A DNA stretch of 64,000 bases. Origin: Tsukamurella pseudospumae. Its GTDB lineage: Bacteria; Actinomycetota; Actinomycetes; Mycobacteriales; Mycobacteriaceae. The position numbers and the translations under genes are program-made. Below, piece by piece: positions 17,051 to 26,685 of this stretch (positions are counted from its first letter, which is position 1; every line of letters starts with the position of its first letter). The notes beneath the pieces were generated by a model, which was given only the letters and a program-made list of their open reading frames with translations, had not been told where the DNA came from and ran no database searches. The DNA is taken from the NCBI RefSeq assembly GCF_001575205.1, contig NZ_LSRE01000014.1, forward strand, positions 1 to 64,000, read 5' to 3'.

Positions 17051-17974
17051 CTACTCCGAGAGCCGGCCGGCCCGAGCGCGACGCAGCGTCACCACGGTGT
17101 CGGCCGTGAGCAGGATCAGGGCGATCCAGACGATGCCGAATCCGATCCACCGCGCGGTCGAGACGTGCTCGCCGAGGAACAGCACCGCGCACAGCAACTG
17201 CATGACGGGCGTCGCGAACTGGATCAGGCCGACGGTCACCAGCGGAATCCGGCGCGCGGCCGCCGCGAACAGGAGGAGCGGGACCGCGGTCGCCACGCCC
17301 GACAGGACCAGCAGCGTGGTGTGCACGCCGCCATGTCTACCGAAGTCGAGCCCGCCGCCCCAGGTCGCGATGACAGCCAGCGCGATCGCGGCGAGCGGCG
17401 CCAGGATCGCGGTTTCGAGCGTGAGCCCGTGCAGCGCACTCAGGTGTGCGCCGACCTTGTTCTTGAGCAGCCCGTACATCCCGAACGAGAAGGCCAGCGC
17501 CAGCGAGGTCCACGGGAAGCGCCCGCCCGCGACCGCCAGGAAGACGCCCGCGAGCACCCCGATTCCGACCGCGGCCCACTGCAGCGGCCGCAGCCGTTCG
17601 CCGAGCACGACGACGCCGAGTGCGACGGTGACCAGCGGGTTCAGGAAGTAGCCGAGAGCGGCGTCGGACGTGTGACCCGAGGTGACCGCGGCGATGTAGA
17701 CGACCCAGTTGGTCGCGATGAGCAGCGCCGCGATCCCCACACCGGCGATCAGCCGGTACTGCCCGCGGAGTCCGCGGATCCAGCCGAAGTCCCGGATCAC
17801 GGCGAGGACGATCACGCAGAGCAGCAGGCTCCACAGGATGCGATGGGCGAGGATCTCCCACGCGCCGGTGGGCCGCAGCGCGTCGAAGTAGAGCGGGAAC
17901 AGGCCCCACAGCAGGTAGGCCGCGATGCCCATGGCGGTTCCGCGGCTGACCTCGGACGAACGACGATCGGGCAC
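17051..17974 (-). CDS. RarD-like EamA-family transporter
   Basis: The 307-residue protein has ten predicted hydrophobic segments in two EamA repeats, opening with the RarD pattern MGIAAYLLWGLFPLYFDAL and carrying AHRILWSLLL. RarD proteins are drug/metabolite-superfamily exporters of uncertain substrate. It points against ispF and away from cysS, splitting the ispF-cysS-rlmB order that is continuous in mycobacteria, so it is probably a lineage-specific insertion. TAGGAT (17986-17981, minus strand) ends six bases before the GTG. Confidence 0.82.
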   Translation of the reverse strand: MPDRRSSEVSRGTAMGIAAYLLWGLFPLYFDALRPTGAWEILAHRILWSLLLCVIVLAVIRDFGWIRGLRGQYRLIAGVGIAALLIATNWVVYIAAVTSGHTSDAALGYFLNPLVTVALGVVVLGERLRPLQWAAVGIGVLAGVFLAVAGGRFPWTSLALAFSFGMYGLLKNKVGAHLSALHGLTLETAILAPLAAIALAVIATWGGGLDFGRHGGVHTTLLVLSGVATAVPLLLFAAAARRIPLVTVGLIQFATPVMQLLCAVLFLGEHVSTARWIGFGIVWIALILLTADTVVTLRRARAGRLSE

Positions 17975-18060
17975 CGAGACATCCTACCTATTAGGTGGCG
18001 CAACGACGAAGTGACTGACCTGCGGAGGGTGTTCGGGACCGACCCGTAGAATCAACGGTC

Positions 18061-19460
<1,400 letters not shown>

Positions 19461-19461
<1 letters not shown>

Positions 19462-20429
19462 TGGCAGGCAACTCGCAGCGCCGCGGCGCGGTCCGCAAGG
19501 CGGGCACCAAGAAGGGGCAGGTCCAGGGGTCGGGCGGCGTTCGGCGCCGCGGGCTCGAGGGGCGTGGGGCGACCCCCGCCGCGAAGGACCGTCCGTACCA
19601 TCCCGCGCACAAGAAGGCGCGGGCCGCGGCGAAGGCCGCGACCACGCCGCAGCGACGGCCCAAGGTCGCGGGTCGCGCCGCCGACGACGGGCCCGAGTAC
19701 GTCCTCGGCCGCAACCCCGTCGTCGAGTGCCTGCGCGCGGACGTCCCCGCGACGGCGCTGTACGTGGCGATCGGTGCGCAGAACGACGAGCGGCTCACCG
19801 AGTCGGTGCAGATCGCGGCCGACAAGGGCATCGCGATCCTCGAGGTGCAGCGCGGCGAGCTCGACCGGATGAGTGAGAACGGCCTGCACCAGGGCATCGC
19901 CCTCCAGGTGCCGCCGTACGTCTACGCGCACCCGGACGACCTGCTGGCCCGTGCGCAGGACCGCGGCGAGGCGCCGCTCATCGTCGCCCTGGACAACATC
20001 ACCGACCCCCGCAACCTGGGCGCCGTGATCCGGTCGGCGGCCGCGTTCGGTGGGCACGGCGTGGTCATCCCGGGCCGACGGTCCGCCGCGGTCACCGCCG
20101 TCACCTGGCGCACGTCCGCGGGCGCCGCGGCGCGGCTGCCGGTGGCGCAGGCTCCGAATCTCAATCGCACGCTGGCGGATTACGCGGCGGCCGGCCTGCA
20201 GGTCGTCGGCCTGGACGCGGGTGGCGACGTGGACCTCGACGACTACCGGGCCGACACCGGCGTGGTCGTGGTGGTCGGATCCGAGGGCAAGGGCCTGTCG
20301 CGGCTGGTGCGCGAGAACTGCGACTCGATCCTGTCGATCCCCATCGCCTCGTCGGTGGAGTCGCTGAACGCGTCCGTCGCCGCCGGTGTGGTGCTCGCGG
20401 AGTTCGCGCGGCAGCGCCGCAATCAGTGA
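19461..20429 (+). CDS. rlmB: 23S rRNA (guanosine-2'-O-) methyltransferase RlmB family
   Basis: The 322-residue SpoU/TrmH-family methyltransferase has a very basic disordered N-terminus (residues 1-75, many Lys/Arg/Ala), then a substrate-binding domain beginning [15 protein letters not shown]. The trefoil-knot SAM motifs are [27 protein letters not shown] and [15 protein letters not shown]. It is translationally coupled to cysS. The exact nucleotide target is by family inference. Confidence 0.9.
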
Positions 20430-20497
20430 TCCGTTGTTCGCTGCGTTGACCTGACAGTTTTGCTATGACGCACGGTCGTCTGCGCTAGTCTGCACGG

Positions 20498-21079
20498 ATG
20501 ACGTCGCTCGAGGAACGGCAGGAGAACCGTCGCCGGGCGATGCTGGACGAGGGCATCGCGCTGCTCGGCGGTGCGGGGGCGGGAGCGCTGGGGGTGCGTG
20601 CCGTGTGTCGGGCGACGGGCATCACGGAGCGCTACTTCTACGAGGCCTTCGGCACCCGGGACGGCTTCGCGCAGGCGGTGTTCGACGATGTCAGCGACCG
20701 CGCGCAGGAGGCGCTGGTGGGCGCGGTGCGCGGCGCGGCGAACCCTGCTGAGATGTCGACGGCGGCCGTCGCCGCGTTCGTCGAGCTGGTCATCGACAAC
20801 CCAGACGCGGGCCGGGTGCTCCTGCTCGCGCCCTACCGCGAGGCCGCGTTGTCCGAGCGGGGGCTCGGTCGCATGCCGGACTTCTTCGCGGTGGTGGCCG
20901 GCGCGATGCCGAGTCACGTCGACGAGACCACCCGGCGACTCGTGTCGATCGGGCTCGTCGGCGCGCTGACCTCGTTGTTCACCGAGTACCTGTCCGGGCG
21001 GCTCGACGTCACGCGCGAGCAATTGGTCGCGCACTGCGTCCGCCTCGTCGCCACCGCCCCGACGCGGTTCATCGGCTGA
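20498..21079 (+). CDS. TetR-family transcriptional regulator
   Basis: The 193-residue regulator has an N-terminal TetR helix-turn-helix (RRRAMLDEGIALLGG ... VRAVCRATGITERYFYEAFG), and the remainder is a helical effector domain. TAGTCT (20486-20491) ends six bases before the ATG. It stands alone between rlmB and the minus-strand pxpA/metal operon, convergent with pxpA (3-bp gap), so its target is not evident from context. Confidence 0.85.
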   Translation: MTSLEERQENRRRAMLDEGIALLGGAGAGALGVRAVCRATGITERYFYEAFGTRDGFAQAVFDDVSDRAQEALVGAVRGAANPAEMSTAAVAAFVELVIDNPDAGRVLLLAPYREAALSERGLGRMPDFFAVVAGAMPSHVDETTRRLVSIGLVGALTSLFTEYLSGRLDVTREQLVAHCVRLVATAPTRFIG

Positions 21080-21082
21080 GCG

Positions 21083-21841
21083 TCAGCGCGTGAACGGCGC
21101 GACCGCCACGCCGGCACCGTCGAGCACGGTCCGCAGGCGGCGCGCGACGGCGACCGCGGACGGGTTGTCGCCGTGCACGCACACGGAGTCGGGTGCGACC
21201 TCGACCTCGGTGCCGTCGATCGCTTCGACGGTGCCGTCGGCGACCATCCGCAGTACGCGCGCGGCGATCTCGTCGGGGTCGTGCAGGACGGAGCCCTCGC
21301 GGGAGCGGGGGACGAGCGCACCGTCGGGCAGGTAGGCGCGGTCGGCGAAGGCCTCGCGCACCGTGCGTAGCCCGGCCGCCTCCGCGCGGCGGAGGAACGC
21401 CGAGCCGGGGAGGCCGAGCACCGGGAGGTCGGGGGCGGCCGCGAGCACGCCCTCGACGACGGCCGCGGCCTGCGCCTCGTCCGTGACGATCCGGTTGTAC
21501 AGCGCACCATGCGGTTTCACGTATCGGACGGTGCCGCCCACGCTCCGCGCGATCGCCTGCAGGGCGCCGATCTGGTAGATCACGTCGGCGGTGAGGTCCG
21601 CGCCGGGAACATCGACGGACCGGCGGCCGAAGCCGCGCAGGTCCGCGTACCCGACCTGCGCGCCGATCGCGACGCCGTGCTCGACGGCGAGCGAGCAGGT
21701 CTCACGGAGGATCGTCGGGTCGCCGGCGTGAAACCCGCAGGCGACGTTGGCCGAGGTCGCGACCTCCAGCAGGGCGGAGTCGTCGCCGAGCGTCCACGCG
21801 CCGTAGGACTCGCCGCAGTCGGCGTTGAGGTCGATCTTCAC
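21083..21841 (-). CDS. pxpA: 5-oxoprolinase subunit A (LamB/YcsF family)
   Basis: The 252-residue protein starts VKIDLNADCGESYG, the LamB/YcsF signature, with CGFHAGDP and VKPHGALYN further on. PxpA acts with PxpB and PxpC to hydrolyse 5-oxoproline, but no pxpB or pxpC is adjacent. Its GTG overlaps the stop of the metal-ion permease (GTGA), so it is the last gene of the znu-like operon. That is an odd partnership, possibly only a transcriptional convenience. Confidence 0.88.
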   Translation of the reverse strand: MKIDLNADCGESYGAWTLGDDSALLEVATSANVACGFHAGDPTILRETCSLAVEHGVAIGAQVGYADLRGFGRRSVDVPGADLTADVIYQIGALQAIARSVGGTVRYVKPHGALYNRIVTDEAQAAAVVEGVLAAAPDLPVLGLPGSAFLRRAEAAGLRTVREAFADRAYLPDGALVPRSREGSVLHDPDEIAARVLRMVADGTVEAIDGTEVEVAPDSVCVHGDNPSAVAVARRLRTVLDGAGVAVAPFTR

Positions 21842-22737
21842 ACCTTCGACGGTAGCGCGTGCCGGCAGTCGTGCGACTCCTCGACCGGCGCGACGGTGCC
21901 GCGTCGTCCGCGCTGCCCGAGCAGCCGGCAGACCATGTAGATGAGGAACGAGATGGAGGTGACGAACACCGAGACCGGCAGCGCGGGGGCGAGTGAGAGG
22001 ACGATGCCGCCCACCGCCGACACCAGGGCGAAGATCAGCGAGAGCGCCGTCGCCTTGCCGGGCGAGCTGGTGACCCGCGCGGCGGCCGCGGCCGGCGTGA
22101 TGAGCAGACTCATCACGAGCAGCGCGCCCACGATCTGCACGCCCTGTGCGGCCGCGGCGCCCACGAGCATCGCGAACACCACCGACAGCGTCTTCACCGG
22201 GACACCGTGCGCGGCGGCCACATCCGGGTCCGTGGACAGGAACAGCAGCGGCCGGTAGATCACCGCGAGGATCGCGAGCACCACGACCGTGGTGATCGCC
22301 ATGAGCGTGACCCCGGAGAGTCCGACCGCCACGACCTGGCCGGTCAGCAGCGCGAACGCCGTGCCCTGCCGGCCCTCGTGCAGCGCCAGGAACAGCACCG
22401 ACAGGCCCAGCCCGAAGGCCATGATCACGCCGATCACCGAGTCGCGCTCGCGGGCGTACACCCCGAGCAGCCCGAACAGCAGGCCCGCCACCAGTGAGCC
22501 GAGCAGCGCGCCCGCGCCCACGCTCCACCCCATGAGCAGGGCGAACGCGGCGCCGGTCAGCGACAGCTCGGACGTGCCGTGCACGCTGAAGGCCATCTGA
22601 CGCGACACGATGAGCGGGCCGAGCACGCCGGCCAGCACGCCCAGCAGCGCCGCGGCGAGCAGCGCCCACAGCACGAAGGGCTGCTGCAGCAGCTCCCAGG
22701 TCAGCGACAGGTTGCCGAATTCGCGGAGGTGGTCCAT
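21838..22737 (-). CDS. Metal-ion ABC transporter permease (ZnuB/MntB family)
   Basis: The 299-residue integral membrane protein has about eight to nine hydrophobic segments. It has the ABC-3 family layout, with HGTSELSLTGAAFALLMG near residue 50 and GALLVMSLLITPAAAAA near 210. It should pair with the ATPase just upstream and the substrate-binding lipoprotein before that, importing zinc or manganese. The start ATG follows the ATPase stop directly, so the genes are one transcript. Confidence 0.9.
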   Translation of the reverse strand: MDHLREFGNLSLTWELLQQPFVLWALLAAALLGVLAGVLGPLIVSRQMAFSVHGTSELSLTGAAFALLMGWSVGAGALLGSLVAGLLFGLLGVYARERDSVIGVIMAFGLGLSVLFLALHEGRQGTAFALLTGQVVAVGLSGVTLMAITTVVVLAILAVIYRPLLFLSTDPDVAAAHGVPVKTLSVVFAMLVGAAAAQGVQIVGALLVMSLLITPAAAAARVTSSPGKATALSLIFALVSAVGGIVLSLAPALPVSVFVTSISFLIYMVCRLLGQRGRRGTVAPVEESHDCRHALPSKV

Positions 22738-23529
22738 CTACTCGTCGCCTCCCACCACGACCAGCCGGTCGCGGACGTGCAGCACGTCGACGGGCGTCCG
22801 GTAGAGCCGCGAGAGCCGCTCGGAGGTCATCACGTCGTTCGTCGGCCCCACCTCGAACCGGCCGTCCACCAGGTAGAGCACGCGGTCGCAGTAGGGGAGC
22901 ACGGGGTTGATCTCGTGGGTCACGAACAGCACCGCGGTGTCGTGCTCGCGCCGACGCCGCTCGATGAGCGAGACGGCGAGCTGCTGGTTGCCCGGGTCCA
23001 GCGAGAGCAGAGGCTCGTCGCAGAGCAGGATCGTCGGGTCCGATGCCAGGGCCTGCGCGACTCGCAGCCGCTGCTGCTCACCGCCGGACAGCGAGCCCAG
23101 CGGGGCATCGGCGAACGCGGCCGCGTCGACCTGCGCGAGGGCGGTGTCGACGGCGGACCGTCGGGCCTTCCGGTTCCGCAAGCCGAGGCCCCAGGCGGCA
23201 CCGTCGAAGCCGAGACCGACCAGGTCGCGCCCGCGCAGGGGCACGGACGCGTCGAGGGCGCGCTGCTGCGGGATGTACCCGATCCGACCGTTGACCTGCA
23301 CGGTTCCGGATGACAGGTGGGTCTGCCCGAGCAGGATGCGCAGCAGCGAGGTCTTGCCGGCGCCGTTCGGGCCGAGTACGGCGATGAACTCGCCGGGCGC
23401 GATGTCGAGGTCCAGCCCGTCCCACAGGACACGGTCCGGGTAGCGCAGCGCCGCGTCGCGCAGGCTGATGACGGGGCCCTTGCTCGACGGTGCGCCGCTC
23501 ACCGTCCGGGCGCTCGACGGTGCGGTCAC
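22738..23529 (-). CDS. Metal-ion ABC transporter ATP-binding protein (ZnuC/MntA type)
   Basis: The 263-residue ATPase has Walker A GPNGAGKTS (about 53-61), Q-loop YIPQQ, signature LSGGEQQR and Walker B ILLCDEP, followed by H-loop FVTHE. GTG 23529 overlaps the binding-protein stop by 4 bp (GTGA), which is better placed than starts further upstream inside that gene. It energises import through the permease encoded next. Confidence 0.9.
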   Translation of the reverse strand: MTAPSSARTVSGAPSSKGPVISLRDAALRYPDRVLWDGLDLDIAPGEFIAVLGPNGAGKTSLLRILLGQTHLSSGTVQVNGRIGYIPQQRALDASVPLRGRDLVGLGFDGAAWGLGLRNRKARRSAVDTALAQVDAAAFADAPLGSLSGGEQQRLRVAQALASDPTILLCDEPLLSLDPGNQQLAVSLIERRRREHDTAVLFVTHEINPVLPYCDRVLYLVDGRFEVGPTNDVMTSERLSRLYRTPVDVLHVRDRLVVVGGDE

Positions 23530-24422
23530 GGGCGGGACGCGAGCGCGTCGGACAGGCTCTTGACGTTGCCCGCCTGCCACGTGACGTAGTCGTCGACGCC
23601 CGCCGGCAGCGACTCGGTGACCTTGACGACGGGCACGCCCGCGGTGTCGGCGGTCTTCGCCAGGGCGGTGGTGACCGGGCTCTCGGTCTGCGAGTTGAGC
23701 ACCACGGCGCTCACCTGCTTGCCGCTGACCAGCGCGTTCGCGGCCGCGATGTCGGCGGGGGCGGGGTCGGTGCCGGACTCGATGGCGGCGGTGTAGCGGG
23801 CGGGGGCCACGTCGGTGAGGCCGGCGAGCGTGAGCAGGTAGCCGGCGACGGGCTCGGTCGCGGCGATCTTCGCGCCCGGGTTGGCGTGGCCGATCGCGCG
23901 GGCCTGCGCGATCACGGCGTCCAGCTTGGTCGAGAAGGCCTTGGCGCGGCTCTCGTAGCCCTCGCGGTGCGCGGAGTCCTTGTCGGACAGCGCTTTCGCG
24001 ACGGCGCCGGCGACCTTCTGCATGGTCGGCAGGTCGTAGAAGACGTGCTCGTTATCGCCCTTGGGGGCGTGGAGCGCGACGGCGTCGACCTTCGCCGCGG
24101 ACGCACCCTCGGCGGCCTTCTCCATGTACGCGTCGTAGTGGCCGCCGTTGTAGACGAGTACCGCCGCCTTCTTGACCTTGAGCGTGTCCTGCGCGGAGGG
24201 CTCGAACTCGTGCGGGTCCCCGGTCGGGTTGGTGAACAGCGACGTCACCGACGCGTCGTCGCCCGCGACGGCCTTGGCGACGGCTCCGTAGACGTCCGTG
24301 GACGCGACGATCGCCGGCTTGCCGTCGCCGGACTCCGACGCTGCGGTTCCGCACGCGGTGAGCGCCAGCGCGGCGACGGCGGTGGCGCCGACGACCTGGG
24401 CGAGACGATGGCGGATGCGCAC
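23526..24422 (-). CDS. Metal-ion substrate-binding lipoprotein (ZnuA-like)
   Basis: The 298-residue secreted lipoprotein has a signal peptide with lipobox ALTAC (Cys24) and a two-lobed ZnuA/TroA fold. Candidate metal ligands sit in DPHEFEPSA, GDNEHVFYD, IGHANPG and the conserved ATEPVAGYLL region. The long His-rich loop typical of proteobacterial ZnuA is absent, so zinc versus manganese cannot be settled. GTG 24422 is preceded by AGGAG. A metalloregulator-like palindrome covers the promoter. Confidence 0.88.
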   Translation of the reverse strand: MRIRHRLAQVVGATAVAALALTACGTAASESGDGKPAIVASTDVYGAVAKAVAGDDASVTSLFTNPTGDPHEFEPSAQDTLKVKKAAVLVYNGGHYDAYMEKAAEGASAAKVDAVALHAPKGDNEHVFYDLPTMQKVAGAVAKALSDKDSAHREGYESRAKAFSTKLDAVIAQARAIGHANPGAKIAATEPVAGYLLTLAGLTDVAPARYTAAIESGTDPAPADIAAANALVSGKQVSAVVLNSQTESPVTTALAKTADTAGVPVVKVTESLPAGVDDYVTWQAGNVKSLSDALASRP

Positions 24423-24435
24423 GGGGGAACTCCTG

Positions 24436-24461
24436 ACGACAACAATGGGAATCGTTGTCGT
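24436..24461. promoter_or_regulatory. Palindrome at the metal-transport operon promoter (Zur- or DtxR-like site)
   Basis: The arms ACGACAACAAT and ATCGTTGTCGT are complementary but for one pair around a short centre. On the minus strand TAATCT (24468-24463) lies just upstream and can act as -10 box, so a bound regulator would block transcription of the operon. Fur/Zur- or MntR-type control is inferred from the genes, not from a consensus match. Confidence 0.55.
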
Positions 24462-24511
24462 TAGATTAGCCGCGGGCCTGTTGCGCTGTCGAATAGTCGA
24501 ACCCGCATGGA

Positions 24512-25225
24512 TCAGCCCGGCTGGGCCGTCGGCAGGCTCCCCGAGCGGCTGATCAGCACGGCCGCGCACTGCTCGGCGAACGCCGCGTGGGCGAGGGCGG
24601 ACGGGTGGAAGCCGTCGGCCCCGAACATCCCCGCCGCGTCGGGGATCGCGCAGGGGACGTGGGCGACGCGCGGCCGTTCGGCGGCGAGCTGCTGGGCGTC
24701 GGCGTCGAAGCCGTGGGCGCGGCCGGCGAGGGCGGCGGCCAGTTCCGGTGGCAGTGCGGGGAACTCGGTGAGCGGCGGCATTCCCAGCAGGAGGACCTGC
24801 GCGCGCGGCGCGGCGGCGAGCGCAGCGTCGAGGGCGGCCGCGAGCTCTCGTCGCCAGCGCGCCCGGCGGTGCAGGTTCTTCACGTCGTTCACGCCGAGCG
24901 AGATGAGCACCACGTCGGGATCGCCCAGGTCGGCGACCTGTGTCGGCACGTCGCCCGCGGTCGCGCCGGACCGCGCACGCACGTCCCACTCGGCACCGCC
25001 GTCGCCGGCGAGAACCGCGGCGAGCCGCCCGGACAGGGTGTCCCGGTGGTCCTCGACGCCCACCCCGGCGAGCACGCTGTCGCCGAGCGCGACGATCCGC
25101 GCACCGTCGGGCCGCCCGACGGTGCCCGACCCCGTGACCGTGCCCGTGCGCCCCGCGGCCTCGGGGAGGCGGGGCGTGTCCCGCTTGACCCGTAGCGCCT
25201 GCCGGACCAGGGTGAGCGGACGCAC
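24512..25225 (-). CDS. SGNH/GDSL hydrolase
   Basis: The 237-residue esterase-like protein carries the SGNH blocks: GDS with Ser50, GVND with Asn113, and DGFHPS with the catalytic Asp/His near 210. The N-terminal 40 residues are basic and Gly/Thr rich without a clear signal peptide. The ATG lies two bases after the stop of the SnoaL-like gene on the same strand, so the two are probably co-transcribed. The substrate is unknown. Confidence 0.85.
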   Translation of the reverse strand: MRPLTLVRQALRVKRDTPRLPEAAGRTGTVTGSGTVGRPDGARIVALGDSVLAGVGVEDHRDTLSGRLAAVLAGDGGAEWDVRARSGATAGDVPTQVADLGDPDVVLISLGVNDVKNLHRRARWRRELAAALDAALAAAPRAQVLLLGMPPLTEFPALPPELAAALAGRAHGFDADAQQLAAERPRVAHVPCAIPDAAGMFGADGFHPSALAHAAFAEQCAAVLISRSGSLPTAQPG

Positions 25226-25227
25226 CG

Positions 25228-25650
25228 TCAGGCCTCGGAGCCGGCTGCGACGGCCTCGGCCTGCGCGGCGGCGACGGCCTCCTCGGAGATGGTGCCGAAC
25301 TGCGCGCCCATCGCGGCGGAGAGGGCCTGGGCGGCGGACAGCGGCCGGACCATCACCATGAAGTCGTCGATCTTGCCCGCGTCGTTGACGTGGATGAAGT
25401 CGCAGCCCGTGATCTTCTTGCCGTCGACCATCGCCTCGAAGATCAGGGCGTGATCGTCACCGTCGTTGATCTCGCGCAGGTAGTGGAAGTCCTCGAAGAC
25501 ACGGAGCACGCCGCGCAGGATCGCGGCGGTGATGTGCCGGCCCTTGTAGGGCTTGAAGGCGACGGGGCTGGTGAAGGTCACGTCGTCGGCGAGCAGGCCG
25601 TCGAAGGCCTCGCCGTTGCGGGCCTCGACGGCGGCGCGGAACTCTCGCAT
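25228..25650 (-). CDS. SnoaL-like / NTF2-like protein, copy 1
   Basis: The 140-residue small alpha+beta-barrel protein opens MREFRAAVEARNGEAFDGLLADDV and has the SnoaL-like ligand-pocket pattern (FTSPVAF, YKGRHIT, FEAMVDGK, DFMVMVRPLSAAQAL). It is clearly paralogous to the gene at 26272-26673 across the divergent PadR gene; the shared tail is VMVRPLSxxQALxxAMGAQFG. AAGGAGTC precedes the ATG. It faces PadR over a pair of palindromes. Enzymatic or sensory role unknown. Confidence 0.82.
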   Translation of the reverse strand: MREFRAAVEARNGEAFDGLLADDVTFTSPVAFKPYKGRHITAAILRGVLRVFEDFHYLREINDGDDHALIFEAMVDGKKITGCDFIHVNDAGKIDDFMVMVRPLSAAQALSAAMGAQFGTISEEAVAAAQAEAVAAGSEA

Positions 25651-25660
25651 GCTGACTCCT

Positions 25661-25678
25661 TAGTGAACTAGTTGAGTA
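25661..25678. promoter_or_regulatory. PadR operator-like site, imperfect copy
   Basis: TAGTGAACTAGTTGAGTA shares its AACTAGTT centre and outer bases with the perfect palindrome at 25692-25709. It lies immediately before the SnoaL-like gene on the minus strand. Confidence 0.5.
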
Positions 25679-25691
25679 GGTATCGCCAGCA

Positions 25692-25709
25692 TAGTCAACT
25701 AGTTGACTA
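25692..25709. promoter_or_regulatory. Perfect 18-bp palindrome: PadR operator
   Basis: TAGTCAACTAGTTGACTA reads the same on both strands. With its imperfect partner 31 bases away it fills the gap between the divergent SnoaL-like and padR genes. PadR proteins usually bind palindromes in front of their own gene, so joint control of both directions is likely. Confidence 0.7.
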
Positions 25710-25711
25710 GA

Positions 25712-26275
25712 ATGGAAGACATGGCGCTGCGGCATGCGATCGAATCCACGCTCCTCGTGATGGGCGAGGCCTCGGGGTACGACCTGTCCAAGGAGTTCGA
25801 CGGTGCCCGCGCCACCTTCTGGGTGGCCACGCCGCAGCAGCTCTACCGCGAGCTCGATCGGATGGAGGCCGACGGGGTGATCGTCGCGCGGACCGTCGAG
25901 CAGGAGAAGCGGCCGAACAAGCGGGTCTTCCGGCTCACCGACGACGGGTGCGCGGAGCTCTCGGCGTTCACCCGGACCGCCCCGCGTGCGGTGGCGATCC
26001 GGGACGAGCTGATGGTCATGGTGCAGGCGGTCGAGGTCGGGGATCCGGCTGCGGTGTGCGATGCCGTGCGCGCCTTCCGGGACGCCGCGTCCGCGAAGCT
26101 CGCGTACTACGAGCGGCTCGAGCGCACCTGGCTGGGCGAACGCCGTCGCGAGGAGTTGCTCGCCGACCGGCATCTCGGCGGGCCGTACCTCACGCTGTTG
26201 AGGGGGCTGAGCTTCGAGCGGGAGAACATCGATTGGGCCGAGCTGGCGCTGCCGGTGCTGGAGGCGCGAGGCTAG
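25712..26275 (+). CDS. PadR-family transcriptional regulator
   Basis: The 187-residue protein has the PadR winged helix (ALRHAIESTLLVMGEASGYDLS, then TPQQLYRELDRMEADGVIV and wing RPNKRVFRLTDDG) and a C-terminal coiled dimerisation domain (Vir_C type) ending in RENIDWAELALPVLE. Start could be ATG 25712 or ATG 25721; an upstream TTG lies inside the operator and is rejected. Both flanking genes encode SnoaL-like paralogues, an unusual symmetric arrangement. Its stop shares the bases CTAG with the stop of the convergent paralogue. Confidence 0.85.
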   Translation: MEDMALRHAIESTLLVMGEASGYDLSKEFDGARATFWVATPQQLYRELDRMEADGVIVARTVEQEKRPNKRVFRLTDDGCAELSAFTRTAPRAVAIRDELMVMVQAVEVGDPAAVCDAVRAFRDAASAKLAYYERLERTWLGERRREELLADRHLGGPYLTLLRGLSFERENIDWAELALPVLEARG

Positions 26276-26673
26276 CGGCCGGCCTCCTCGGCCTCCTTGA
26301 CGATCCGCCCGAACTGCGCGCCCATCGCCTCGTTGAGCGCCTGCACGCCGGACAGCGGCCGGACCATGACGGTGAAGTCGTCGATCCGGCCGTCGTCGTC
26401 GAGGTGCAGGATGTCGCAGCCCTGCACCGCCTTCCCCTTCATCGTGGTGGTGAAGACGAGAGTGTGGTCGCGTCCGTCCGCGCTGCTGATGACGCGCTCG
26501 TAGCGGAAGTCCGGGCCCGTCACGCGACGCGCGGCGCGCAGGATCGCGGCCACCGTCGGCTTGCCCTCGTACGGCGTGATCGCGATGGGGCTGTGGAACA
26601 CCACGTTCTCGGCCAGTGTGCGTTCGACGGCCTCGTCGTCCTTGGCCTCGACCGCGTCGCGGAACTCCTGCAT
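26272..26673 (-). CDS. SnoaL-like / NTF2-like protein, copy 2
   Basis: The 133-residue paralogue of the protein at 25228-25650 shares MxEFRxAVEA at the start and VMVRPLSxxQAL...AMGAQFG at the end; I judge roughly 45 percent identity by eye. It has the same fold and unknown role. TAGCCT (26685-26680, minus strand) ends six bases before the ATG, so it seems to have its own leaderless promoter, unlike copy 1, which has a ribosome site. Confidence 0.8.
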   Translation of the reverse strand: MQEFRDAVEAKDDEAVERTLAENVVFHSPIAITPYEGKPTVAAILRAARRVTGPDFRYERVISSADGRDHTLVFTTTMKGKAVQGCDILHLDDDGRIDDFTVMVRPLSGVQALNEAMGAQFGRIVKEAEEAGR

Positions 26674-26685
26674 GGCGCGAGGCTA

